From: Clostridiaceae bacterium
GTDB taxonomy: Bacteria; Bacillota; Clostridia; Peptostreptococcales; Peptostreptococcaceae
Direction of reading: 5' to 3'
Assembly: GCA_902362365.1 (NCBI GenBank)
Contig: CABIVQ010000038.1
Coordinates: forward strand, 1-32,678
DNA length: 32,678 bases
A model generated the notes under the pieces. That model was not told where the DNA came from. It saw only the letters and a program-made list of their open reading frames with translations, and did not search any database. Shown one piece after another: positions 1 to 8,001 of this stretch. How positions within the stretch are numbered: the first letter of the stretch is position 1; each line of letters opens with the position of its first letter. Position numbers and translations under genes: made by a program.

Positions 1-85
1 ATTATTACTGTAACATGAACATAAACTTATGAACTATTTTTTTACATATTTTTAGATGTTGCACTTAATATGATAATTTATCAAT

Positions 86-118
86 AAAAAAAGATTGAAC
101 TATATTAAGTTCAACCTT
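86..118 (-). terminator. Rho-independent terminator of the small decayed gene
   Basis: Stem 93-101 pairs with 108-116 with one A-C mismatch around a 6-nt loop. On the minus strand it is followed by a run of seven T (92-86). The stem overlaps the last codons of the small minus-strand gene at 100-291, so it most likely ends that transcript. Confidence 0.7.
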
Positions 119-291
119 TTTGGGGAATATATATATAAATCATCAGGATTATAAGCCTAGTTATGCTCTATTATAGTTTTAGTTGTGTTTATATTTTGTG
201 CAACACATCTTTGACTATTTATTCTTTCATTTACTAATATGTATTTTGATATACCTTTTAAAGTAGACATCATTCTTTTTATTATTTTCAT
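100..291 (-). pseudogene. small gene of unknown function interrupted by TAG
   Basis: I do not recognise this gene. The proposed ATG at 291 follows a GGAG site about 9 nt upstream. The frame begins MKIIKRMMSTLKGISKYI, runs 44 codons to a TAG at 157-159, then continues in the same frame for 18 codons (AYNPDDLYIYSPKRLNLI) to a TAG at 100-102 inside the terminator stem. The composition on both sides of the first stop looks like ordinary coding sequence, so a roughly 63-aa protein cut by one nonsense change is likely. A genuine 44-aa product is the alternative. A near-consensus promoter and a terminator flank it, so it is a complete transcription unit. Confidence 0.45.
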
Positions 292-328
292 TATTAATCA
301 TCTCCATTATCTCTTTTTCTTTACAAGA

Positions 329-359
329 ATATTGTATACAATATGCAGTATATTGTCAA
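329..359 (-). promoter_or_regulatory. sigma-A promoter with overlapping 16-bp palindrome
   Basis: On the minus strand, TTGACA (359-354), a 17-nt spacer and TACAAT (336-331) form a near-perfect vegetative promoter facing the small gene at 291-100. The -10 is embedded in a perfect 16-bp palindrome at 329-344 (core TTGTATACAA). A palindrome there could be an operator. The GT...AC core resembles sites of GntR-family repressors, but the regulator is unknown. Confidence 0.6.
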
Positions 360-472
360 CGTATTTTAATAATTTTTTTATTTTAGTTTTAATTTACAAT
401 TTTATCAATCATTTTCTATTTTTTATCATGATAAAACTTTATTTTAATTATCTTATTGTAAATATAAAAATT

Positions 473-1202
473 TCAGCGAATACTCATTAAATCTCTTAAA
501 ATAGATGCTGCTGCGTTTAATGGCGAAGAAGCTCCTCCAATAATTGTTACGTCTACCAATATATCAGTTTTATAATAAATTCCTTTATCTTCCCATCTAC
601 GAAGTATAGTGGGTAATCTTTATCTATTGATTGCGGTTTAACTTCAATTATAGAGTCTTTATTTTCTGAGGATATTTTGCCAATAAGTTTTATCTTCTTA
701 TTATCTCTTTCTGCTTTATCTATTTCATCAATACTTATATTTTCTATTCCGTCTATATAGATGTATTTAATGTCTACGTCTAAATCCATAACTACATTAC
801 ATATAATTTGTATTTTTATAGCTGTATCGTGTCCACTTACATCTAAATATGGATTTACTTCTGCTATTTTTAAACCTTGTGCTTTTTTCAAAGCTTCAAT
901 GTATGTAATTTTACTATTATTCATTTCTTATATCATATAATTACTTGTATCATTGAATACCCCTTGTGTTTCTATGATCTTCGCCCCTTTAAAACAACTA
1001 CTTCCAATATTTACAGAAGGTAATGATCCTCCTGTTGTACATCCAACTTTAAGACTTATATTATTATTGTCTGCTATAGATCTTAACTATTTGCAATAAT
1101 GCATTATTGGGCCTTCATTCCATCTAGTATCTCTTCTTTAATTTTTAGCAGTTTAACAAAAGATTTCCCCACTTCTCCAAATCCAATTAGTCCTAAATTC
1201 AT
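473..1202 (-). pseudogene. homoserine dehydrogenase, decayed
   Basis: Pieces of an NAD(P)-dependent homoserine dehydrogenase (threonine/methionine branch from aspartate semialdehyde) follow one another in order. The ATG at 1202 follows a GGGAGG site and opens MNLGLIGFGEVGKSF, the Rossmann GxGxxG motif. A stop and an apparent internal deletion follow. The next frame gives a catalytic-domain stretch resembling the family's G-x-x-N-x-T-S-N-Y segment (GVFNDTSNYM), a TAA, then AEVNPYLDVSGHDTAIK near 840-880. A frameshift near 590 leads to the usual C-terminal signature (GGASSPLNAAASILRDL), ending at a TGA at 473-475. At least two stops, one frameshift and a missing central segment make it non-functional. 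Only the part at 553-924 remains as a long open frame, and it should not be annotated as a separate protein. Confidence 0.85.
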
Positions 1203-1383
1203 GATATTTCCTCCCTTTCGACTTTATATTATTATAATTGATTTTATTTAATTTAAGATATAGTTTTATAAAATAAAACATATCTTTATAATGGCAATAT
1301 ACAATTTATATTTTATATCTCAAATATTTTAATCCAATTTAGTATTTTAATCGATTTTAAACTTCCGAAATATACTGACTTTT

Positions 1384-1415
1384 TTGACAGATCATTTATT
1401 AAAATATGCTAAAAT
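1384..1415 (+). promoter_or_regulatory. candidate promoter of the aminotransferase
   Basis: A perfect TTGACA lies at 1384-1389. Candidate -10 boxes are TATGCT (1405-1410, 15-nt spacer) or TAAAAT (1410-1415, 20-nt spacer); neither spacing is ideal. The strong AAGGGG site at 1433-1438 then precedes the ATG at 1449. Confidence 0.4.
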
Positions 1416-1448
1416 ATACTTAATTAATTTATAAGGGGTGTTATTACA

Positions 1449-2651
1449 ATGATATCAAATAAAATGGAAACTCTTCTTAAAGGTAACTCTGTTATAAGAG
1501 CGATGTTTGAAGAGGGTAAAAAACTAGCTCAAATTCATGGAGCAGAAAATATCTACGACTTCAGTATAGGTAATCCAAGTGTAGAACCTCCAGAGAAAGT
1601 AAAAGAAATTATAAATAAAATATTAAATTCTGAATCTGCAAATTTAGTTCATGGATATATGAATAACTCTGGATATGAAGATGTAAGAGAATCTATTGCA
1701 TCGTATTTAAATAAAAAAGAAAATCTTAACTTAAATTTAAATAATATAGTTATGACTTGTGGCGCTGCTGGTGGCTTAAATATAATTTTAAAAACACTAT
1801 TGAATCCTGACGATGAAGTTATTACATTTTCTCCATATTTTGGAGAGTACGGTAATTATATAAATAACTTTGATGGTAAATTAGTTGTTGTACCTACAGA
1901 TATAGATAATTTCGAACCAGATTTAAATGCTTTAAGTGAGTCTATAACACCTAAAACTAAAGCTTTAATAATAAATACACCTAACAACCCAACTGGAGTA
2001 ATATATTCATCTACTTTCTTAGCAAACTTAGGAAATTTACTTGAAAAAAAACAAAAAGAATTTAATTCTAATATTTACTTAATCTCTGATGAGCCATATA
2101 GAGAAATTGTTTATAACGGTGCAATTGTTCCTTGTATCTTAAAATACTATAAAAATTCTTTTATAGGTTATTCATATAGTAAATCCTTATCTCTTCCCGG
2201 AGAGCGTATTGGATATGTGGTAATAAATAATAATATGGATGATTTTAATGATATAGTATCTTCACTTAATATAGCAAATAGAATTCTAGGCTTTGTTAAT
2301 GCTCCTTCTCTTTTCCAAAGGGTTATTGCTAAATGCTTAGATTCTGAGGTTGATATTAATATTTATAAAAGAAATTTTGATGTTTTATATAATCATTTAA
2401 CTAATTTAGGATTTACATGTGTAAAACCTAAAGGAACTTTTTACTTATTCCCTAGAACTCCCATTGAAAATGACAAAAAATTCTGCGAAGATGCTAAAAA
2501 ATTCAATTTACTTTTAGTACCTGGTTCTTCATTTGGATGTCCTGGTCATTTTAGAATTTCTTATTGTGTATCTTATGATACTGTTATAAATTCGCTTCCT
2601 GCTTTTGAAAAATTAGCAGAACTTTATAATTTAAGTAGTAATACAAATTAA
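1449..2651 (+). CDS. PLP-dependent aminotransferase, class I/II (aspartate aminotransferase-like)
   Basis: This is a cytoplasmic fold-type I aminotransferase that transfers an amino group between an amino acid and a 2-oxo acid through pyridoxal phosphate. Landmarks are NTPNNPTG at 176-183, SDEPYRE around 213-219 (Asp214 would contact the PLP ring nitrogen and Tyr217 the phenol oxygen), and YSKSLSLPGERIGY with Lys245 as the Schiff-base lysine. The 400-aa length is normal for the family. The start is fixed by an AAGGGG ribosome site 10 nt upstream. It is transcribed alone, diverging from the homoserine dehydrogenase pseudogene and ending at a bidirectional terminator. Substrate cannot be read from sequence: aspartate, aromatic or branched-chain substrates are all possible. 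Confidence 0.9.
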   Translation: MISNKMETLLKGNSVIRAMFEEGKKLAQIHGAENIYDFSIGNPSVEPPEKVKEIINKILNSESANLVHGYMNNSGYEDVRESIASYLNKKENLNLNLNNIVMTCGAAGGLNIILKTLLNPDDEVITFSPYFGEYGNYINNFDGKLVVVPTDIDNFEPDLNALSESITPKTKALIINTPNNPTGVIYSSTFLANLGNLLEKKQKEFNSNIYLISDEPYREIVYNGAIVPCILKYYKNSFIGYSYSKSLSLPGERIGYVVINNNMDDFNDIVSSLNIANRILGFVNAPSLFQRVIAKCLDSEVDINIYKRNFDVLYNHLTNLGFTCVKPKGTFYLFPRTPIENDKKFCEDAKKFNLLLVPGSSFGCPGHFRISYCVSYDTVINSLPAFEKLAELYNLSSNTN

Positions 2652-2655
2652 AAAA

Positions 2656-2705
2656 TAAGAGTATACTTCAGTATTTAATTTATTACTAAAGTATGCTCTT
2701 TCTTT
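2656..2705. terminator. bidirectional terminator between convergent genes
   Basis: An imperfect inverted repeat (arms about 2656-2674 and 2684-2702) has T-rich sequence after it on both strands. It can end the aminotransferase transcript on the plus strand and the hydrogenase/phosphatase cluster on the minus strand. Confidence 0.7.
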
Positions 2706-2735
2706 TATTTTTCAATATTTTACCTAAGTATGCAC

Positions 2736-3227
2736 TTATAAATCAGTTTTTAATACAAAACTAACTAAGTTAAGAAGATTATTAGCTATAATAAATTCTT
2801 CTTGACTAATATAATTAATATATGATCTAATTTCTTCCCATTTTTCTTCTACAGATTTACTATTAAAACTTATATCTTTTATACTGTTTATTATGTCCGT
2901 AACTTCAAGCTTTTTATCTATAGATAAAGAAGTATTTGATTCTATTTCACTCACAGAATCATCAAAAACTTCTTTAAGAGCAGATATTTTATATTCATTA
3001 GTTAGCTTATTTTTATACTCATTTAAATATTCATTCAAATCCTCTAAATCTTTTTTCTTGTATGACCATACATTATTCTTTTCTAATGAACTTAAGTTAT
3101 TTATTTGATTTTTATATTTATCAATCATCTCCTCAATAATTATTACCATTTCTAGTAGATTGTTTAATTTTAAAGCTTCTTCACATTTTTTTATATCTAA
3201 ATCTAAAATTTTAATATTTTCCTTCAA
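2736..3227 (-). CDS. coiled-coil protein of unknown function
   Basis: I do not recognise a family. The 163-residue product is Lys/Glu/Asn-rich with no signal peptide, membrane segment or cysteine motif. Much of it (about 10-150) has the leucine/isoleucine spacing of alpha-helical coiled coil. The start is a TTG at 3227, preceded by AAGGA about 11 nt upstream. It is the last minus-strand gene after the phosphatase, 67 bp downstream with no terminator visible between them, so it is probably in the same transcript. That makes it a candidate structural partner or target of the phosphatase, which is inference only. Confidence 0.6.
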   Translation of the reverse strand: MKENIKILDLDIKKCEEALKLNNLLEMVIIIEEMIDKYKNQINNLSSLEKNNVWSYKKKDLEDLNEYLNEYKNKLTNEYKISALKEVFDDSVSEIESNTSLSIDKKLEVTDIINSIKDISFNSKSVEEKWEEIRSYINYISQEEFIIANNLLNLVSFVLKTDL

Positions 3228-3294
3228 ATTATGACCATCCTTCTAATTTATATTACTATTTATACAAAGTTTATAATATTCCATAAATATTAAA

Positions 3295-4455
3295 TTAGCA
3301 ATACTCTACTTCAACAATTTTACCTAATTCTATAAGAACATCTTTTAATTCATTAACTAAATAAAGTTTTATACTCAATTCATTTGGAAAATCTGGATTT
3401 TGATGAGCTGGATTAATTGCTCTACCTATAATCATTTTTATATGTGTGCAGTCTTCATATAACATTCTAGCTAATAAAGATGCTCCATCTTCTTCATAGA
3501 TAAACTTTAAATCATGAGAACTTTTAATATTATGAAGTTTATCTATCGCTTTTCTTAATGTTAGTACTCCTTCTGTTACTAGATCTATTTTATTTATATA
3601 ACCTATTGGAGGTATATCTTTATCTACAATTTTAAAGCTAGTCCTTAATTCTTCTCCTAATTCTCTTGCTACTATGTTACCTGCTGTCCCTCCACAAATA
3701 ATTCTTTTCCCAGAAGTTCTCATAATTTCCTCTACTACTTCTTTATCTTTATTTTTATCAATAGGAGGACCAGTAAATATTACTGCCTTATTCGGCTGTG
3801 TAACTCTAATTGTTGCAACGGTAGTATCGTCTCCAGGCCTTTCCATATACAATTGATTACATGCACCTAGTAAATTATTAGTAATTTTTTTAGCACTCAT
3901 GGAACTATTAGTAAATCTTCTCAAGTGGTTTGCTATATCCTTCCACTGCCACCCTAAGTTTAGTACCTGACCTACCCCTGCATATACTACACCATCACTG
4001 ACTAATACTAAAATATCATTTTGTCTTAATTTAAAGCTGGCTTCTCTTATTTTACGTCCATTTATAAACTTTTCATTCCAGTTAATAGGCCTTGTGTCAC
4101 CATTTCTCAAAAAAAATATACTCGGATTATCAAATTCTGCAACATATACCATACCATCTTTATCTACACTTACCATTGTAAATGTTGAGTATGCCACTTT
4201 TCTTACTGCACATATAGGTAATGTATTTATAATTGTATCTACAACTTCTTCAATATCAATACCTTCTTTTAACATCGTAAGAGCTATTTTGGCAGTTAAA
4301 GTTGCTAATATATTAGCCTTAACACCACTTCCTAAACCATCAGATAAAACTGCTACAAACTTATCTTTGTCATTATAAAACTCTACCCTATCTCCGCATA
4401 ACTCTTCTCCATATTTATTTAAGCTTCCTGTGGCAAAGTCTATAAAAAACTTCAT
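3295..4455 (-). CDS. SpoIIE/PP2C-type serine phosphatase of a hydrogenase-sensor cluster
   Basis: This is a predicted cytoplasmic metal-dependent phosphoprotein phosphatase. Residues about 1-222 carry the SpoIIE/PP2C motifs: SDGLGSGVKAN (Asp39), LVSDGVVYAG near 155, and GDDTTVATIRV near 214, whose aspartates normally hold the two Mn/Mg ions. Residues about 227-386 form a second domain (GPPIDKNKD, RIICGGTAGNIVAREL) that I cannot name. There are no membrane segments, unlike sporulation SpoIIE itself. The ATG overlaps the stop of the upstream hydrogenase-like gene by one base (TAATG), so translation is probably coupled and the two proteins are likely made together. Phosphatase genes beside sensory [FeFe]-hydrogenases are a known arrangement. 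The role proposed here is that redox or H2 state controls dephosphorylation of an unknown target. Confidence 0.85.
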   Translation of the reverse strand: MKFFIDFATGSLNKYGEELCGDRVEFYNDKDKFVAVLSDGLGSGVKANILATLTAKIALTMLKEGIDIEEVVDTIINTLPICAVRKVAYSTFTMVSVDKDGMVYVAEFDNPSIFFLRNGDTRPINWNEKFINGRKIREASFKLRQNDILVLVSDGVVYAGVGQVLNLGWQWKDIANHLRRFTNSSMSAKKITNNLLGACNQLYMERPGDDTTVATIRVTQPNKAVIFTGPPIDKNKDKEVVEEIMRTSGKRIICGGTAGNIVARELGEELRTSFKIVDKDIPPIGYINKIDLVTEGVLTLRKAIDKLHNIKSSHDLKFIYEEDGASLLARMLYEDCTHIKMIIGRAINPAHQNPDFPNELSIKLYLVNELKDVLIELGKIVEVEYC

Positions 4456-6182
4456 TATTCATTACCTTCTTTCTCTAGAATAAGCTTTTTAAGTTTAGTT
4501 AAGGTAACTTTAGTTTCTGCAGTTGTTTCTCCTAATAAACTAGCTATTTCCTGCGCTACCATCATTTGTTTATTAATAACTTCTTGAGCCATGTTAATTG
4601 AATCTACTTTCATCGTCTGAAGTTTTCTTTCAATATTTTCATCTTTAGTGATATCATCAGCTATCCATATTAATACATTATTTTCTTCTAGTCTAATAAT
4701 ATTTTGAATTAATGTATATTTATTATCTAAAGTAATTTTCTCTCTTATAATATTTTTATTATTTTTTTTTACATTTTCAAATTTATCTTCATCTAAAAAC
4801 ATACCTATGGGAAGACCTTTACTTTCACCTCTTTGTACTTTAAAAAAACTTTCTGCTGCTGGATTAAATTGAATTATATTTAAATCATCGTCAATTGTAC
4901 CTATTAAATTTGGTGTTGAATCAAAAATTACATTTGCTAAGTTTTCTGCTCTTTGTCTCATAAAAGGCAAGCACATATTGATTTCTGCTATACCATTATA
5001 TACTGCAACTGCTTTATCTCTACATGTAGTATATCCACATCCTCCGCAGTTAAGTTCATCACTCTTTTTATATTTACCCATAGAATATAAAATTTCTTTT
5101 ATTTCATTTTCATTGGGCTGCTTTAAAGGAAAGTATAAATTATCAAAGTTCTTATTTAAGGAAACTTTATTATCAATTTTATTGTTTATTTCATTATTTG
5201 ATTGTTTATTTGAATTGTATTTTTTATTTTTTTTAACACTCTCAGCATAATTAACTAAATTACACTTTCTCTCATAATATGTCATCCCATCATTAGGCAT
5301 TCCTGACCCACCTAAACACCCATGTTTACATAAATTCATTTCAAATAATGTATTTTTAAACCTATTATCTTGTATAGCTTCTAAGATTTTTATGCAGTCT
5401 TCTATACCGTCTACTGCAATTATATCCTTTTTAGTAATTTCATTTTTAATAAATTTACTAGTTTCTCCTACTATTGAAACGAGTAATTTATCTTCATATG
5501 TTTCATCAAAAGGTTCTTCATTTACATCCTCTAAATTTATATTGTATTCTCTAAATAATTTTTGTAATTCTCCAAAGGTAAGTACTGCATCAACGCTATT
5601 TTCTCCATATGCTTCAGTTTTTTTTGCTAAACATGGTCCTATAAAAACAACTTTTACATATTTGCCATATTTTTCCTTTAGGAGTCTTGAATGATATATA
5701 AAAGGTGATATAACCGGAATTAAATTTTGAATAATTGATGGATAATGTTTTTGAATAATATTATTCATTGCAGGACAGAAACTTGTTATATAGTTTTTAT
5801 CTTCAGATTTATTTGCAAATAATTTGTACTTTTCTATAATTGGGTCAATAGATACTATTGTTTCTTCTATATAACTAAATCCTAATTTTCTTAATGCACA
5901 AGGAATTTTTTTACTTTCTTTTCCAAAAATTGATGAAAAACTTGGCGCAATTGATACAACGACTTTTTCTTTATTTTGTAAATAGCTTTTTACTATAGAT
6001 ATTTCAGATTTGATTATTCTATTTTTTTGTGGACATACTCTAGAGCACTCTCCACAAACTATACATCTGCTTTTTATTATTTGCGCTTGTTCATTTTTAA
6101 CCTCTATCGCATTTACCGGACATACTCTTATACAAGCATAACAATTTCTACAATGAGCCTTTGAAAAACTTGCAAACCACAT
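4455..6182 (-). CDS. [FeFe]-hydrogenase-like redox sensor with ferredoxin, Fe-S and PAS domains
   Basis: The 575-aa product has four parts. Residues 11-50 form a 2x[4Fe-4S] ferredoxin (Cys 11, 14, 17, 21 and 40, 43, 46, 50). About 70-300 is a hydrogenase large-subunit-like domain with TSFCP (133-137), GPCLAKKTEA (Cys184) and CKHGCLGGSG (Cys285, Cys289). Residues 379-404 are a four-Cys Fe-S domain (CGGCGYTTC plus Cys404). About 415-520 is a PAS domain, with a helical tail after it. The four cysteines that would hold the H-cluster cubane are present, but TSCCP has become TSFCP, removing the cysteine that relays protons in catalytic enzymes. The usual FGxTGG loop is also absent. These changes and the PAS domain point to sensing rather than H2 turnover. 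It starts at the ATG after a GGGGGGA site and is coupled to the phosphatase. Confidence 0.88.
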   Translation of the reverse strand: MWFASFSKAHCRNCYACIRVCPVNAIEVKNEQAQIIKSRCIVCGECSRVCPQKNRIIKSEISIVKSYLQNKEKVVVSIAPSFSSIFGKESKKIPCALRKLGFSYIEETIVSIDPIIEKYKLFANKSEDKNYITSFCPAMNNIIQKHYPSIIQNLIPVISPFIYHSRLLKEKYGKYVKVVFIGPCLAKKTEAYGENSVDAVLTFGELQKLFREYNINLEDVNEEPFDETYEDKLLVSIVGETSKFIKNEITKKDIIAVDGIEDCIKILEAIQDNRFKNTLFEMNLCKHGCLGGSGMPNDGMTYYERKCNLVNYAESVKKNKKYNSNKQSNNEINNKIDNKVSLNKNFDNLYFPLKQPNENEIKEILYSMGKYKKSDELNCGGCGYTTCRDKAVAVYNGIAEINMCLPFMRQRAENLANVIFDSTPNLIGTIDDDLNIIQFNPAAESFFKVQRGESKGLPIGMFLDEDKFENVKKNNKNIIREKITLDNKYTLIQNIIRLEENNVLIWIADDITKDENIERKLQTMKVDSINMAQEVINKQMMVAQEIASLLGETTAETKVTLTKLKKLILEKEGNE

Positions 6183-6231
6183 ATTGTCCCCCCTTAAAAT
6201 AATAAATTTAAAGTTACAGTATCATATCACT

Positions 6232-6477
6232 CTAAATATAGGGTACTATTTCTCTGTCAAATACATCTCTAGCATTTTTACTGCACACAGATAAGATCTT
6301 TTCATCCCATCTCATAACAGATACACCATCTGTGCAATTATTTAAACAAAAAGATGCATACAATTCTATTTCATTTTCTAGATTATACTCTTTAATTAAT
6401 TTTTGAAAAGCTTCAATTACTTCTTCTGCCCCCTTTAGATGACATGAACTACCTATACATATTTTAATATTTTTCAT
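6232..6477 (-). CDS. thioredoxin-like [2Fe-2S] ferredoxin
   Basis: This 81-aa protein has the thioredoxin-fold [2Fe-2S] pattern: CIGSSC near residues 7-12 and CLNNC near 44-48, the spacing seen in NuoE and HydA-associated electron carriers. It should pass electrons in the cytoplasm. It is the first gene of the cluster, 49 bp upstream of the hydrogenase-like gene and in the same direction, with an AGAGGG ribosome site before its ATG. Its likely partner is therefore the N-terminal ferredoxin domain of the next protein. The family assignment is strong; the partner is inferred from position. Confidence 0.85.
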   Translation of the reverse strand: MKNIKICIGSSCHLKGAEEVIEAFQKLIKEYNLENEIELYASFCLNNCTDGVSVMRWDEKILSVCSKNARDVFDREIVPYI

Positions 6478-6632
6478 TATTCCCTCTCCTATTTATAAAT
6501 AAATTCGAATAAAAAATTTATATGTATTAGAAATTATCTTAATTTATTTAAAGTATACTATAAATTAAATTCATTATCCATAATATCAATAAATGTGTTT
6601 ATAATCTATAAGTTAATATAAAATAAAGAAAT

Positions 6633-6661
6633 AAAAAAGTAGCTACCAAAATAGTAGCTAC
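6633..6661 (-). terminator. terminator of the alpha/beta hydrolase gene
   Basis: A perfect 8-bp stem (6639-6646 with 6654-6661, arm GTAGCTAC) with a 7-nt loop is followed on the minus strand by six T. It sits 29 bp after the hydrolase stop codon. Confidence 0.8.
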
Positions 6662-6689
6662 AACACTCTAAATATTATAATTAATTTTA

Positions 6690-7502
6690 TTATTGATTAA
6701 TAAAACATACTAAAGAATTATTTACTTTTTCTATTTCCTCAGCAAATGCACCATGACCACTTTCAGTCAAAGGAATCAATGTTGAATTATCAATAGCATT
6801 ATCCATATACTTAGCAAATTCAAATGGGCACACTTTATCATGAACTCCATGTAAAATTAATGTTGATATATTTATATTTTCTAAATCGTTAAACAATCTT
6901 TCATCTCTAAGAGCCATTAAAGAATTTGCAGTTGACCAACCTGCTGCAGCTAAGCATAAATTTTCAAACCATCTTTTAAATGTTTCTCCCTTATATTGAA
7001 AGAAAAATGAATCTCTAACATCATCTACTAATTTACCTCTATCTATATAAGTTTCTTGTATTAAATTATTTACTTGGTCCTCTGCATATCCATATTTCCA
7101 ATTATTGGTTTTAACCCAAGAAGGTGCTTCTGCACCAATCAAACAAAGTTTAGAAACACCATATGCATTATAATTGGATACATATCTTATGGATATGGCT
7201 CCTCCCATTGAGTGCCCTACTAAAGTAATATTGTTCAATTTAAGTACTTCTATTACACATCTAATATCTTTTGCCATTGTATTATAATCATATCCTTGTG
7301 AAGGTCTATCTGATTTACCATAACCTCTTAAGTCTATGGCTATACATCTGTATCCCATGGAAGATAGTTTATTAATTTGATATTCATAAGCATTGTGGTT
7401 TAAAGGCCATCCATGAATAAATAATATTGTTTTACTACAATCAGGGTTAATATCTTCAACGAAAATCCTAACGTTCCTATCAGCTTTAATATAATATTTC
7501 AT
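6690..7502 (-). CDS. alpha/beta hydrolase
   Basis: A 270-aa alpha/beta-hydrolase-fold enzyme with a complete catalytic triad: nucleophile Ser in GHSMGGA (about residue 97), Asp in HGVHDKVCP, and His in ESGHGAF. The oxyanion-hole motif HGWP lies near residue 30. The sequence most resembles the haloperoxidase/esterase branch (DLRGYGKSDRP). No signal peptide is present, so it acts in the cytoplasm on an unknown ester or related substrate. The ATG is set by a GGAGGG site 4-5 nt upstream. It is monocistronic, with its own terminator and a striking inverted repeat upstream. Confidence 0.88.
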   Translation of the reverse strand: MKYYIKADRNVRIFVEDINPDCSKTILFIHGWPLNHNAYEYQINKLSSMGYRCIAIDLRGYGKSDRPSQGYDYNTMAKDIRCVIEVLKLNNITLVGHSMGGAISIRYVSNYNAYGVSKLCLIGAEAPSWVKTNNWKYGYAEDQVNNLIQETYIDRGKLVDDVRDSFFFQYKGETFKRWFENLCLAAAGWSTANSLMALRDERLFNDLENINISTLILHGVHDKVCPFEFAKYMDNAIDNSTLIPLTESGHGAFAEEIEKVNNSLVCFINQ

Positions 7503-7517
7503 AGCTTCCCTCCAGAT

Positions 7518-7583
7518 AGTATTTGCAATATTATATATTATGCTAAGCTTAAAAAGAGTGCTATTTATAATATTGCAAATACT
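7518..7583. repeat. 18-bp perfect inverted repeat upstream of the hydrolase gene
   Basis: The arms 7518-7535 and 7566-7583 are exact reverse complements (core TATTTGCAATATTATA) with 30 bp between them. The hydrolase-proximal arm contains a minus-strand TATAAT (7535-7530), so the pair may flank or cover the hydrolase promoter. It could be a repressor operator pair or an RNA hairpin; there is no T tract to make it a terminator. Confidence 0.6.
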
Positions 7584-7594
7584 TCTCTTACATT

Positions 7595-7630
7595 AAAAAT
7601 ACCTTTTACATTTTTGTAAAAGGTATTTTT
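7595..7630. terminator. terminator of the cold-shock gene, usable on both strands
   Basis: A perfect 15-bp stem (7595-7609 with 7616-7630) has a 6-nt loop. The AT-rich outer stem provides T tracts on both strands. It lies just after the cold-shock gene stop. Confidence 0.85.
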
Positions 7631-7646
7631 AATAATTATCTTATTT

Positions 7647-7856
7647 TTATATTTTTTGAACATTTATAGCTGATGGTCCTCTTTCAGCTTGAACTACATC
7701 AAAGTTAACTTCTTCTCCTTCGTGTAAATCTTTATTATGACCCACTTCCTTTATATTAGAATGATGCACAAAAATATCTTCTCCATCAATAGTTTTTATG
7801 AATCCATAACCTTTTTCATTATCAAACCATTTAACAACACCATTGTAATTTGCCAT
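7647..7856 (-). CDS. cold-shock protein (CspA family)
   Basis: A 69-aa single cold-shock domain that binds single-stranded RNA or DNA and acts as an RNA chaperone. RNP1 (KGYGFI) and RNP2 (DIFVHHS) are intact, WF of VKWFDNEKGYG is in place, and the length is standard. The ATG follows an AAGGAG site. About 80 nt upstream is a minus-strand TATAAT (7944-7939) with only a weak -35, so the mRNA may have a leader of the kind common for csp genes. Monocistronic. Confidence 0.95.
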   Translation of the reverse strand: MANYNGVVKWFDNEKGYGFIKTIDGEDIFVHHSNIKEVGHNKDLHEGEEVNFDVVQAERGPSAINVQKI

Positions 7857-8001
7857 TTAAAATTTCTCCTTCTTTAAATAATGTTTCTGTAAATATTATC
7901 TGTTTATCATTTATTTTTATTCCTAATACTGGCATATTATTATATCTTTTCTGCTTCACATCATAAATATTATTTATTTTAGTGAGTACACTAATAAATA
8001 A

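Noticed and set aside
239..490. Plus-strand open frame of 83 codons rich in Phe/Ile/Leu
   Set aside because: It lies opposite the promoter and the small minus-strand gene, has no ribosome site, and its hydrophobic repeats are what AT-rich DNA gives by chance.
553..924. Minus-strand 123-codon open frame as a separate protein
   Set aside because: It is the middle of the homoserine dehydrogenase pseudogene; recognisable pieces of the same protein continue on both sides in other frames.
7829..7935. Minus-strand frame of 34 codons starting MPVLGIKINDKQ and overlapping the start of the cold-shock gene
   Set aside because: No ribosome site, and it overlaps the well-supported cold-shock start; probably chance openness of the leader.
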